This document shows, piece after piece, positions 7,426 to 16,550 of a stretch of 64,000 nt of DNA. The notes below the pieces were generated by a model. It saw only the letters and a program-made list of their open reading frames with translations, had not been told where the DNA came from and did no database searches. Source of the DNA: JAUIAS01 sp030425395 (GTDB lineage Bacteria; Pseudomonadota; Alphaproteobacteria; Rhodobacterales; Rhodobacteraceae); assembly GCA_043553855.1 (NCBI GenBank), contig CP121336.1, positions 3,100,001 through 3,164,000 of the forward strand, read 5' to 3'. The position numbers and the translations under genes are program-made. Numbering within the stretch: position 1 is the stretch's first letter; every line of letters starts with the position of its first letter.

Positions 7426-10400
7426 TCATTCGGCCGCCCGCAAGTTGGCCCCACCTGCCAGTGTGGCACCCTTTGCGGGGTCTAGAGGCGCGTTGTCGCC
7501 TGCGGTGTCGTCCCATTGGATGATCGGAGGAGCCATACGCTTGGCGGCGCGCTGAAGCGCCCAGTCGCGCGCTACACGGCTGCCCTTGCCAAAGCTTAGA
7601 CGCGCCAGCAGACGCGCGATCCAATGGGCATAGGTCGTCACCCAGACCCGCAACGCCAGGAACGATGGCGTCACCACAAGGGTCAAGATCGTTGCCACGC
7701 CAAGACCAAAGACGACGGCGGTGGCCAATTGCTTCCACCACAGGGCGGTGGGGCTGTTGATGGAATAGCCGCCATTGATGAAATCAAGACTGAGGCCGAA
7801 CATCATCGGGGCAAGCCCGGCCATTGTCGTGATCGTGGTCAGCAGAACCGGCCGAATACGGTCTTCTGCGGTGCGGACGATGGCCTCGATCCGGGGCATG
7901 TAGCCGCTGTATTCCTGATAGGTATCAATCAGAACGATGTTGTTGTTCACAACGATACCCGCCAGCGCGACAATCCCCGTGCCGGTCATGATGATCGAAA
8001 ACGGCTGATCCATGACCATCATCCCGATCAGAACGCCGGTCGTTGACAGAACCACCGCAAGAAGAACAAGGACCGAATTGTAAAAGCTGTTGAACTGGGC
8101 CAGCAGGATGATGAACATCAACCCCAGCGCCCCGGCAAAGGCGTTGACAAGGAAGGCTCCGCTTTCGGCCTGTTCTTCCTGATCGCCAGTCCATTCCCAA
8201 TCAATGCCGCGCGGCAGGGGGTCGGTTTCCAACCATTTGGTCAGCAGTTGGTTGCGTTCGTTGGCGTTGATCGGAACCGCGCGCAGCGATCCCTTGTCCG
8301 CTTCCTCGACAAGAAACGCGATGGTCGTGTCATCTGCGACGGACAGCACCTCATAGGTTTTGCCGGCAAGGGTCAGAAGATTTTCTGCACCGTCCTGATT
8401 TCCCAAAACCGTGATCTCGCGCGCTGTTGCCAGTTCGACTTCTGTCGCCTCTTCCGCGCCAAAGACATCCAGTTCGACGACAAGCTTGCTCAGCCCCGGG
8501 GCCACGTCCGCCTTCACATCATAATGACGACGCTGGTCCACACGGTTGATTTCGGCGCGTTTGCGCACCGGTTCCCGCGTTATAAAGTTCGACAATGGCA
8601 CTAGCCCGTCGCGGGTACGCACCTTGAGCGTATCAAGGGTGGACAAGACGCGGTCGTCGTCGGGCAGGCGCACGCGGATTTCGATTTCCTCATCCGAGGT
8701 ATCCACCCGCATTGTATCCAGCAAGATCCCCCGCGTGACCAGTTGCACCATCGCGCCCACGGTGGCCACGTCGGCACCAAAGCGACCGGCCTTTTCAACG
8801 TCGACATTGATCTGCCAGTCGATGCCGGGCAGGGGCAACGTGTCTTCTATCAGGATCAGGCCCGGCGTCTCTTCGAATTTGGCGCGCGAGATATCGACCG
8901 CTTCGCGCAGCGTATCCCAACTGTCGCCCGCCAGACGCAGATGCAATGGCTTGCCCGATCCTGGTCCCTGTTCGAGCGGGGTCAATTCTGTTTCGAAACC
9001 GGGCAGCTTGATCAGCTCGGCGGTGATTTCGTCCAGCACCGTGTTTCCGGCAAAGGCGTCTGCGGTCACTTCGCGTTCCAGCATTCCGAAAAACCACGTT
9101 TCGGTCTGCGTGGGGCGATCTTCCCATGGGATGATCTCGAACTGGACCTGACCGACGGTGTCCTTGGGGGATCGTGATCCGGGGCCTGCAGTATCCAGAC
9201 CGCCTTCGCCCGCAAAGGAGAACACGTTGATGACAGCCGGATGCGCCATGACGATTTCTTCGACTTGACGGACCATGTTGTCTTTTTCGGTCAGCGACAG
9301 GTTGCCCCGCGCCCGGACATAGGCTGTGGCCTGTTCCGGTTCGCTTTCCACAAAGAATTCAACCCCTTTGGAGTTCGCGGGGAAGAGCACAAAGCCGATA
9401 TAAAAGACCGCGGCAAAGACCGCGCCAATGCTGAGCACCGGCATGATCGGGTTGCCTGCAATGAGCTTGATCAACCAGCCAAAGACGGTGCGGCGGCGTC
9501 CTGCGCGGATACGCTTGCGGCGCCACGTGATCCTTGCGGCGTCCAGCGTGACCGATGCCGCAAAAGATCCACCAAGGAATATCGCTACTCCGAGCGCCGC
9601 GCCAAGCAGGGCGTTTTCGGCCAGCGCAGGCACCAGATAGCCGGGATTGAGCACCTGCATCGCCCCGATGAACATCGTATAAAGCGCCAATGGAACGAGG
9701 ATCGCACGAACGACCCACGGCAACCGTGCGCGCAGTGCATTGGCCGTCCGGCCGAAACCACGGCTCAGGCGGCCGGACACGCCGCCCATCACCGGCAGGT
9801 AGATCAGCGCGACGATCAGCGAAGCCGACAAAACAAAGATCAGCGTGACCGGCAACATCCCCATGAATTCTCCGGGCACGCCCGGCCAGAACAACATCGG
9901 CAAAAAGGCGCAGAGCGTCGTCGCCGTTGACGACACGATCGGCCAGAACATCCGTTGGGCGGCCTCGACATAGGCATGCATGGGCCCGGATCCTTCCGAG
10001 ATCCGCTTGTCGGCGTATTCGACCACGACAATGGCACCATCCACCAGCATGCCCACCGCAAGGATCAGTCCGAACATCACGATGTTGGACACGCTCACGC
10101 CCATCACCGCCAAAAACGCAAAACACAGCAGGAACGATGTGGGAATGGCAAAACCCACCAACAGCGCCGCCCGCGACCCCAGCGCCGACAGCACCACGAT
10201 CATCACCAGCGCGACGGCTGTCAGAACCGAACCTTCAAGCTGGCTGACCATCGAATTGACAACGCGGCTCTGGTCGTTGGACGTGCCCACCGTTACCGCC
10301 GCGCGCAATTCCGTGGGCCAGTTTTCTTCGGCCTTGGCCACAGTTTCACGCACGAGGGCGGCAGTGTCGATCAGGTTGAAGCCCTTGCGCTTGACCACCT

Positions 10401-11244
10401 GAAGCGCAACCGTGCTGACCCCGTTAAACCGCGCCGTGCCCTTGCGATCTTCAAAGGTCAGGTTGATCTCGGCCAGATCGCCCAATGTGACGACCCGATT
10501 GCCATTTGTCTTGACCGGCAGGCGATATACGTCTTCGGCGCTGTCAAAGGAGGACGGGATCTTGACGGCAAAGGTGCCCTGTTCCGTTTCGACCTCACCG
10601 GCGGCAACCAGAAGGTTATTGTTCTGAACGACGTTGATCAGCTCGCTGGCCGTGACGTTATAGGATTCAAGCCGCAGAGGATCTATGATCACCTCAAGCA
10701 TTTCGTCGCGATTGCCCGCGATCCCGGCTTCGAGGACGGCCTCGATGCCTTCGATATCGTCCTGAAGATCCTTGGCATAACGCGCCATCGTGTGTTCCGG
10801 CACCGGGCCGGTCAGGTTGACGATGATGATGGGGAATTCAGAGAAGTTGATTTCGTTGATCGAATATTGCTCGGCCCCGCTGGGGAAATCGGCCTGCGCC
10901 TTGTTCATGGAATCCCGTACATCGGCCATGATCGACGTCTTGTCCCAGCCGAATTCGAATTCGAGCGCGACACCGGCATAGTTTTCGGCGGCCGTAGCCG
11001 TCATCTTCTTGAGCCCGTCCAGATCGGAAAGCTCGGTCTCCATCGGTTTGACAAGCAGGGTTTCCGCGTCCGAAGCCGAAATGCCGGGGAACTGAACCGA
11101 CACGAACAAAGCGGGAATTTCAATGTCGGGTTCGCCTTCCTTGGGCAGGGCCACATAGGCAAACCCGCCCACAAGGATCGACAAAACGATAAAGGCAAGG
11201 ATCATCCTTGCCCGATCCGCAGCCCATGAGACGACGCCGATCAT
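7426..11244 (-). CDS. RND (HAE1-type) efflux pump permease
   Basis: The 1272-residue protein is an AcrB-like inner-membrane proton/drug antiporter that works as a trimer with a membrane fusion protein and an outer-membrane channel. The N-terminus (MIGVVSWAADRARMILAFIV) and the TM4 motif GMLVDGAIVVVEYADKR are visible; the second Asp of the usual VDD is Gly. It is about 220 residues longer than AcrB. One extra stretch near residues 500-600 contains two additional hydrophobic segments (ILVPLALYTMFIGAMQVL and AALGVAIFLGGSFAASVTL) plus a very basic loop RRKRIRAGRRRT between TM6 and TM7. A further expansion precedes the last helical bundle. ATG overlaps the stop of the adaptor gene (ATGA), so the two are translationally coupled. 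No outer-membrane channel gene is adjacent. Confidence 0.92.
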   Translation of the reverse strand: MIGVVSWAADRARMILAFIVLSILVGGFAYVALPKEGEPDIEIPALFVSVQFPGISASDAETLLVKPMETELSDLDGLKKMTATAAENYAGVALEFEFGWDKTSIMADVRDSMNKAQADFPSGAEQYSINEINFSEFPIIIVNLTGPVPEHTMARYAKDLQDDIEGIEAVLEAGIAGNRDEMLEVIIDPLRLESYNVTASELINVVQNNNLLVAAGEVETEQGTFAVKIPSSFDSAEDVYRLPVKTNGNRVVTLGDLAEINLTFEDRKGTARFNGVSTVALQVVKRKGFNLIDTAALVRETVAKAEENWPTELRAAVTVGTSNDQSRVVNSMVSQLEGSVLTAVALVMIVVLSALGSRAALLVGFAIPTSFLLCFAFLAVMGVSVSNIVMFGLILAVGMLVDGAIVVVEYADKRISEGSGPMHAYVEAAQRMFWPIVSSTATTLCAFLPMLFWPGVPGEFMGMLPVTLIFVLSASLIVALIYLPVMGGVSGRLSRGFGRTANALRARLPWVVRAILVPLALYTMFIGAMQVLNPGYLVPALAENALLGAALGVAIFLGGSFAASVTLDAARITWRRKRIRAGRRRTVFGWLIKLIAGNPIMPVLSIGAVFAAVFYIGFVLFPANSKGVEFFVESEPEQATAYVRARGNLSLTEKDNMVRQVEEIVMAHPAVINVFSFAGEGGLDTAGPGSRSPKDTVGQVQFEIIPWEDRPTQTETWFFGMLEREVTADAFAGNTVLDEITAELIKLPGFETELTPLEQGPGSGKPLHLRLAGDSWDTLREAVDISRAKFEETPGLILIEDTLPLPGIDWQINVDVEKAGRFGADVATVGAMVQLVTRGILLDTMRVDTSDEEIEIRVRLPDDDRVLSTLDTLKVRTRDGLVPLSNFITREPVRKRAEINRVDQRRHYDVKADVAPGLSKLVVELDVFGAEEATEVELATAREITVLGNQDGAENLLTLAGKTYEVLSVADDTTIAFLVEEADKGSLRAVPINANERNQLLTKWLETDPLPRGIDWEWTGDQEEQAESGAFLVNAFAGALGLMFIILLAQFNSFYNSVLVLLAVVLSTTGVLIGMMVMDQPFSIIMTGTGIVALAGIVVNNNIVLIDTYQEYSGYMPRIEAIVRTAEDRIRPVLLTTITTMAGLAPMMFGLSLDFINGGYSINSPTALWWKQLATAVVFGLGVATILTLVVTPSFLALRVWVTTYAHWIARLLARLSFGKGSRVARDWALQRAAKRMAPPIIQWDDTAGDNAPLDPAKGATLAGGANLRAAE

Positions 11245-12512
11245 TGGTCTTGCTCCCGGTACGTGGCTGCAATCAGAACGCCGTCGGTGACAAAGTCCTG
11301 CCCCATGACGATGACGTCGGCGGTGTCGGGCAAACCTTCGACCCAGATGCCATCGACGGTATCGCGCAACATGCGCACCTTCTTGAACCGGGTGCGGTTC
11401 TCGGCGTCGACGGTGCGCACGCCAAGCGCCCCTTCATTGTTCAGCACCAGCGACGATTGCGGCAAAAGATGCGCCTTGGCTCCTGCGGACGATATCAGGA
11501 TTTCGGCGGTCTGCCCGTCGCGGATGGCGAAGTCGGGGTTTGGAACGGCGATTTCTACCTGAAAGGTCCGGGTGGTGGGATCGGCGCTGCGCGACAGGAA
11601 CCGCACCGTTCCCTGAACATCCTGACCGGTGGCCAGCCGCGCACCGGCAAGGGCACCGACCTTGACGCGGTCCACTTCGGTTTCGGGCACATATCCCACC
11701 ACGATGATCGGATCGAGCCGGATCACGGTGGCGCAGAGGCTGCCGGGCTGCATCAGGCTGCCCAATTCGGCGGTATCGCTTTCCAGCAGACCGGAAAACG
11801 GCGCGGTGATCGTGAGGCGGTCGATTTCCTTGCTGGCGCTTGCCACGGCGGCTTCGGCCGACTGGATACCCGCGCGGGCGCTTTCGATGCCGGATTTGGC
11901 CGACTCAAGCCCCGATTTGGCGGCTTCGACGCCGGCCTCGGCGGCGCGCACGCCCGACCGCATGGTCGCGACCCGGCTTTCTGATGCAAACCCGTCTTCG
12001 CTCAGCCGTGTGGCGGCATTGTCGTTGATGCGGGCTTCTTCCAGACGGGCGAGCGCCTCTTCGACGCGGGCCTGTGCCTCGATCTGGCGGGCCTTGGCTT
12101 CCGGCAGGAAGGCGCGCGCTTCGCTCAGCCGGGCGCGGGCCTCGTCCAGCGCGGACATACGGGTGCCGGGGTCCAGCTTGCATAGCGTTTCGCCCGCCTC
12201 GACCACATGGCCCTTGCGCAGGGGATTCGACAGAACCGTCGATGAGGTTTCCGCACGCACGTCCACTTGCCGGTCCGCGCGGGTTTCGCCGCGCAGCAGA
12301 ACGGCGCTGTCAACCTCGCGGGCAACGGAATGCAGGGCAACCACACCGATTGCGCGCTCTTCCGGGGCTTTGGGCTTTTCGATACCGGTCGTTTCCGACA
12401 CCTCGGTTGCCTCTTCGCCGCGGGCGAAGGCAATCAGCTGATCGCGTTCAAAAACCACGAAATACAAAGCGGCACTTACCAATATGGCCGTAAGGGCAGG
12501 GATCAGTCGCAT
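11241..12512 (-). CDS. RND efflux membrane fusion protein (HlyD/AcrA type)
   Basis: The 423-residue adaptor has an N-terminal membrane anchor (LIPALTAILVSAALYFVVF) rather than a lipobox, a lipoyl half-motif (VRAETSSTVLSNPLRKGHVVEAGETLCKLD in part), a long alpha-helical hairpin with heptad-like Ala/Glu repeats near residues 130-220 (RLSEARAFLPEAKARQIEA), and a beta-barrel region (TITAPFSGLLESDTAELGSL). It bridges the permease downstream to an outer-membrane channel encoded elsewhere. A repeated segment (AKSGLESAKSGIESARAGI) lengthens the hairpin. It is the first gene of the two-gene operon, and the palindrome at 12594-12610 lies about 85 bases upstream of its start. Confidence 0.92.
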   Translation of the reverse strand: MRLIPALTAILVSAALYFVVFERDQLIAFARGEEATEVSETTGIEKPKAPEERAIGVVALHSVAREVDSAVLLRGETRADRQVDVRAETSSTVLSNPLRKGHVVEAGETLCKLDPGTRMSALDEARARLSEARAFLPEAKARQIEAQARVEEALARLEEARINDNAATRLSEDGFASESRVATMRSGVRAAEAGVEAAKSGLESAKSGIESARAGIQSAEAAVASASKEIDRLTITAPFSGLLESDTAELGSLMQPGSLCATVIRLDPIIVVGYVPETEVDRVKVGALAGARLATGQDVQGTVRFLSRSADPTTRTFQVEIAVPNPDFAIRDGQTAEILISSAGAKAHLLPQSSLVLNNEGALGVRTVDAENRTRFKKVRMLRDTVDGIWVEGLPDTADVIVMGQDFVTDGVLIAATYREQDQ

Positions 12513-12593
12513 TCGGAACCTTCCAGCGTGTCGAAAACCAGTTTGACGGAATAATTATGAGTCTCGCGCTCTATATAGGATTATTTCTGACTA

Positions 12594-12610
12594 AACTAAC
12601 CGGTTCAGTT
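12594..12610. promoter_or_regulatory. Palindromic operator candidate upstream of RND operon
   Basis: The sequence reads AACT-AACCGGTT-C-AGTT: an 8-base perfect palindrome flanked by inverted AACT/AGTT, with one extra base on one side. On the minus strand it overlaps a TTAGTT (-35-like) and precedes TATATA (-10-like) by 16 bases. This placement and symmetry are what TetR-type repressors of efflux pumps use, but no regulator gene is adjacent, so the binding protein is unknown. Confidence 0.45.
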
Positions 12611-12777
12611 AATTTTTTGCCCCCACTGTGCCCAATTTGTGCAGTTGCAGCACGATCATCGCCCGCGGCCCGAATTTCCCCTACTTGGCTTGTTCTGCGC
12701 CACGGGATAAGAGAGGGCCCAAGCGCCCGGAATTCGGGCAGGTTCACAACACTGGGCGACCGGCAAAAGGGGCAGGC

Positions 12778-13449
12778 ATGAGCGATACCGACAGCTTTAT
12801 CGACGAGGTGACGGAAGAGGTCCGCCGCGACCGGTTGTTTGGGATGATCCGCCGCTATGGCTGGATCGCGGCGCTGGTGGTGCTTGCCATCGTTGGCGGT
12901 GCCGCGTGGAAGGAATGGCGCGCAGCGCAGGACACTGCGCAGGCTCAGGCTTTGGGCGATGGGATCGTCGCGGCGCTGGAAAAAGACGACCCGGCCACCC
13001 GCGCCGAAGCGCTGGCATCGCTGGATGTCGCATCCCCCGGCGGGCGGGCGGTGCGCGGTTTCCTTTTGTCGGCACAGCATCAGGCGGCAGGTGACCGCGA
13101 TGCGGCGATTGCCGCGCTTGACGGGATCACCCGGTTGCAGGATCTCCCCGAGATCTACGGCCAGATTGCCGCGTTCAAGCTGCTGGTTCTTCAGGGCGAC
13201 GACCTGAGCGCCCAAGAACGGCGCACGGCGTTTGCGGGTTTGGCGCGTCCGGGCGTGCCGTTGCGGATGCTGGCGGAAGAGCAACTCGCCCTTATCGACA
13301 TTTCAGAAGGCCAGATTGACGCGGCAATTACGCGTCTTCGGGCGATTTTGGAGGATGCAGAGACCACCTCGGACTTGCAACAACGTGCAAGCCAAGCGAT
13401 TGTGGCTCTGGGAGGATCGCTTGAGCCGCGTGCAAGCGCGGATCAGTAA
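12778..13449 (+). CDS. YfgM-like membrane-anchored TPR protein
   Basis: I start at ATG 12778 (MSDTDSFIDEVTEEVRRDRLF) because AAAGGGGCAGG precedes it; upstream in-frame codons give poor sequence. The 223-residue protein has a short cytosolic N-terminus, one membrane segment (YGWIAALVVLAIVGGAAW, about 27-44) and an alpha-helical TPR-like periplasmic region. This matches the family of E. coli YfgM, an ancillary subunit of the SecYEG translocon that helps periplasmic chaperone handover. The order with bamB and der is the same as yfgM-bamB-der in enterobacteria, which supports the assignment. The gap to bamB is 87 bases. Confidence 0.8.
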   Translation: MSDTDSFIDEVTEEVRRDRLFGMIRRYGWIAALVVLAIVGGAAWKEWRAAQDTAQAQALGDGIVAALEKDDPATRAEALASLDVASPGGRAVRGFLLSAQHQAAGDRDAAIAALDGITRLQDLPEIYGQIAAFKLLVLQGDDLSAQERRTAFAGLARPGVPLRMLAEEQLALIDISEGQIDAAITRLRAILEDAETTSDLQQRASQAIVALGGSLEPRASADQ

Positions 13450-13536
13450 GCAGACAGCGATCAGCCCACGCGTGGCCGCGCATCCGTTCGGGAACATGCG
13501 GTCACACCAAAGCAAGTTGAAGGCAGGCAGGATATC

Positions 13537-14934
13537 ATGAACGCACCCGTCCAGATCACGAACCCACGGGCCTCCATCACCGGATCCTTGCGGGGCCATG
13601 CGGGGAACAGCAAGGGTGGGCCGCGCCGTCGTCTGTTGCTGGCCGCGGCGGTGCTGATGGGCCTGACTGCCTGCGCCGAAAAGGAATTCATTCTGCCCGG
13701 TGCCCGCGAAGATATCCGTGAACCTGAACTGCTGCGCAGCGGGCCGATGCTGGAGATTGCCGGCGACCGGGCGCTGCGGATTCCTGCCGAACGCACCAAC
13801 GCCGATTGGGCACAGGGCCACGGAAGCCCCGCGTTCCGAACCGACAACGCCGCGCTTTCGGCGTCGCCCAATCTGATCTGGAGCACATCCATCGGCGAAA
13901 AGAACAGCCGAAAGCTGCGCATCACGGCCACGCCCGTGGTGGCAGACGGGCGCATTTATACGCTTGACGCGAACGCTCTTGTGACCGCCGTCGCGCCTGA
14001 TGGGACAACATTATGGACGCGCGACGTGCGCCCGGCGAGAGATGATGACGGCGATGCCACCGGCGGCGGGATGTCTTATGCCGATGGAACGCTCTATGTG
14101 TCGGTCGGCTTTGGAGAACTTGTGGCGCTGAACGGTGCGGACGGGACGGTTATCTGGAACCAGCAGCTTGATGCGACGGGTTCGGGTCGGCCGACCGTTT
14201 CCGGCGGTCTTGTATATCTCGTAGCCGGTGACGATACCGCGTGGGCCGTGCGCACCGATAATGGGCGTATCGCCTGGCAGGCCACAGCGACCCCGTCGAT
14301 CAAGAACGTGCTGGGCGCGCCCGCCCCCGTGGTGGGCCGGGATCTGGTCTATTTCGCGTTCGGGTCAGGGGAAATCCTGTCGACATTCCGGCGTGGCGGT
14401 CTGCGCCGGTGGTCGGCCACGGTGGCAGGGCAGCGTATCGGACGCGCGACGTCGCGTATCGGCGATATCACCGGTGCCCCCGTCCTGCACAACAGATCGC
14501 TTTTTGCCGGCAACCATTCCGGTCGTATCGTTGCCTTTGACGCGGCATCGGGGGATCGTATCTGGACCGCTCAGGAAGGCGCGCTCAACCCGGTTTGGCC
14601 CGCAGGCGACAGCATATTCGCGGTGTCCGACCGCAACCAGCTCTTGCGCCTTGATGCGGGCTCGGGCGATGTGATCTGGGCGGTCAACCTGCCCGGTTTC
14701 ACCTCGGACAAGCCACGCAAGCGCGGCGAAATCCATGCCCATTACGGGCCTGTGATGGCCGGGGGGCGGCTGGTCGTTGTGTCCTCTGACGGGCTTATGC
14801 GCAGTTTTGCGCCGCAGAACGGCGCGTTGCTGGGAACGGTCGAAATCCCCGATGGGGCCAGCACCGGACCGGCGATTGCAGGTGGCACGCTCTATGTCGT
14901 GTCGTCGCGGGGCGAACTCCACGCTTTCCGTTGA
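13537..14934 (+). CDS. bamB: Outer membrane protein assembly factor BamB
   Basis: This 465-residue lipoprotein has a lipobox GLTAC with the lipidated Cys at residue 46, preceded by an unusually long n-region. The rest is a PQQ-like eight-bladed propeller with repeated strands such as RIYTLDANALVTAVAPDGTTLW and GRIVAFDAASGDRIW. BamB sits on the periplasmic face of the outer membrane and helps the BamA machine insert beta-barrel proteins. The start at 13537 has GGCAGGATATC before it. If the true start is later, the signal peptide would be a more normal length, but I see no better codon. It lies between a YfgM-like gene and der. Confidence 0.92.
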   Translation: MNAPVQITNPRASITGSLRGHAGNSKGGPRRRLLLAAAVLMGLTACAEKEFILPGAREDIREPELLRSGPMLEIAGDRALRIPAERTNADWAQGHGSPAFRTDNAALSASPNLIWSTSIGEKNSRKLRITATPVVADGRIYTLDANALVTAVAPDGTTLWTRDVRPARDDDGDATGGGMSYADGTLYVSVGFGELVALNGADGTVIWNQQLDATGSGRPTVSGGLVYLVAGDDTAWAVRTDNGRIAWQATATPSIKNVLGAPAPVVGRDLVYFAFGSGEILSTFRRGGLRRWSATVAGQRIGRATSRIGDITGAPVLHNRSLFAGNHSGRIVAFDAASGDRIWTAQEGALNPVWPAGDSIFAVSDRNQLLRLDAGSGDVIWAVNLPGFTSDKPRKRGEIHAHYGPVMAGGRLVVVSSDGLMRSFAPQNGALLGTVEIPDGASTGPAIAGGTLYVVSSRGELHAFR

Positions 14935-14982
14935 CGCGATGATGCGTTAAACGGCGCATCTGACCGGTCGGAGCCACAACAA

Positions 14983-16449
14983 ATGTCATTTACCCTCGCG
15001 ATCGTGGGCCGCCCCAATGTGGGCAAGTCCACGCTCTTCAACCGCCTTGTTGGCAAACGCCTCGCCCTGGTCGATGACCAGCCCGGCGTCACGCGCGATT
15101 TGCGCGAAGGCGAGGCGCGCCTTGGCGATTTGCGCTTTACCGTGATTGACACGGCAGGGCTTGAAGATGCCAACGACGACAGCCTTCAGGGGCGTATGCG
15201 CCGGCTGACCGAGCGCGCCGTTGATATGGCAGATATCTGCCTTTTCATGCTCGATGCGCGGGCGGGTGTGACACCCACCGACGAGATTTTTGCCGATATT
15301 CTGCGCCGCCGGTCCGCGCATGTGATCCTTGCCGCCAACAAGGCAGAAGGGGCCGCCGCCGATGCCGGTGTCTATGAGGCGTTCGGCCTTGGGCTTGGCG
15401 AACCGGTGCGCCTGTCGGCGGAACATGGCGAAGGGCTGAACGATCTTTATGCGCAACTGATGCCGCTGGCCGACGCATTTGCCGAGCGCGCCGCCAATGA
15501 CGCGCCGGAAACCGATGTCGAGGTGGATGAGGATGCCGATGACGACGGTCCCCGCGTGCCAACCGCGAAACGGCCGCTTCAGGTTGCCGTCGTCGGGCGG
15601 CCAAACGCCGGAAAATCTACCCTTATCAACAAAATAGTGGGTGAAGATCGGTTGTTGACCGGACCCGAGGCCGGGATCACCCGCGACGCGATTTCCCTGC
15701 GCATGGACTGGGAAGGTGTGCCGATGCGCATCTTTGATACCGCCGGGATGCGCAAGAAGGCGCGGGTTCAGGAAAAGCTGGAAAAACTCAGCGTTTCTGA
15801 CGGTCTGCGTGCGGTCAAATTCGCCGAGGTGGTGGTGGTCCTGCTGGACGCCGCCATCCCGTTCGAACAGCAGGATTTGCGCATCGCCGACCTTGCCGAG
15901 CGCGAAGGCCGCGCGGTGGTCGTGGCGGTGAACAAATGGGATGTGGAAGACCACAAGCAGGAAAAGCTTGCCGCGTTGCGCGAGGCGTTCGAACGCCTGT
16001 TGCCGCAACTGCGCGGCGCACCGCTGGTCACGGTTTCGGCCAAGACCGGGCGCGGGATGGACAGGCTGCACGCGGCGATCGTGAAAGCATATGATGTCTG
16101 GAACCGCCGCGTGACCACCGCGCAGTTGAACCGCTGGCTGGCCGGTATGCTGGAACAGCACCCGCCACCCGCGCCGCAGGGCAAGCGGATCAAGCTGCGC
16201 TACATGACCCAGGCCAAGACCCGCCCGCCGGGGTTCGTGGTGATGTGTTCGCATCCCGACAAGATCCCTGCGAGCTATACCCGTTATCTGGTGAACGGGC
16301 TGCGCGAGGACTTTGACATGCCGGGCACACCGATTCGCCTGACCATGCGCGGGCAGGGTGACAAGAACCCCTACAAGGGGCGCAAGAAGGCCGGGCCTTC
16401 ACGCCTGCGCAAGCATCTTGGCAAAAACGCGGGCAAACAGGGGCACTGA
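14983..16449 (+). CDS. der: Ribosome biogenesis GTPase Der (EngA)
   Basis: The 488-residue protein has two GTPase domains in tandem and a C-terminal KH-like domain. The first P-loop is GRPNVGKST (about residues 9-17), with NKAE in place of the usual NKxD. The second P-loop is GRPNAGKST (about 205-213), followed by FDTAGMRKKARVQEK and NKWD. The acidic linker between the domains (ETDVEVDEDADDDG) is longer than in E. coli. Der is essential for maturation of the 50S ribosomal subunit. The basic C-terminus (KNPYKGRKKAG) is as expected. A strong terminator follows at 16458-16507. Confidence 0.96.
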   Translation: MSFTLAIVGRPNVGKSTLFNRLVGKRLALVDDQPGVTRDLREGEARLGDLRFTVIDTAGLEDANDDSLQGRMRRLTERAVDMADICLFMLDARAGVTPTDEIFADILRRRSAHVILAANKAEGAAADAGVYEAFGLGLGEPVRLSAEHGEGLNDLYAQLMPLADAFAERAANDAPETDVEVDEDADDDGPRVPTAKRPLQVAVVGRPNAGKSTLINKIVGEDRLLTGPEAGITRDAISLRMDWEGVPMRIFDTAGMRKKARVQEKLEKLSVSDGLRAVKFAEVVVVLLDAAIPFEQQDLRIADLAEREGRAVVVAVNKWDVEDHKQEKLAALREAFERLLPQLRGAPLVTVSAKTGRGMDRLHAAIVKAYDVWNRRVTTAQLNRWLAGMLEQHPPPAPQGKRIKLRYMTQAKTRPPGFVVMCSHPDKIPASYTRYLVNGLREDFDMPGTPIRLTMRGQGDKNPYKGRKKAGPSRLRKHLGKNAGKQGH

Positions 16450-16457
16450 ACCTGACT

Positions 16458-16507
16458 GGCCCGCGCCCCGTGCCACCGTTTCGGTCGGGGCGGGCCGTGT
16501 TTTTTTT
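16458..16507 (+). terminator. Rho-independent terminator after der
   Basis: A GC-rich imperfect hairpin (GGCCCGCGCCCC paired with GGGGCGGGCC around a loop) is followed by GTG and eight or so T residues. It ends the yfgM-bamB-der transcript. Confidence 0.8.
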
Positions 16508-16529
16508 GGGTATTTGGAACGAGAAAGAA
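16505..16529 (+). repeat. 25-base dispersed repeat, copy 1
   Basis: The 25 bases starting TTTGGGTATTTGGAACGAGA are identical to 25765-25789, and the following bases (a/g)CAGG also agree. Both copies sit just after a gene end. The sequence resembles the TATTT-core tail of the larger GC-rich repeats at 25815, 43728 and 49519. Confidence 0.8.
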
Positions 16530-16550
16530 ACAGGGGCCCGCGCCCCGGTA

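Noticed and set aside
9955..11229. A 424-residue open frame on the plus strand
   Set aside because: It is antisense to the RND permease and has no family signature.
12557..12781. A 74-residue plus-strand frame upstream of the YfgM-like gene
   Set aside because: It overlaps the candidate operator and the true start at 12778; no family or ribosome site.
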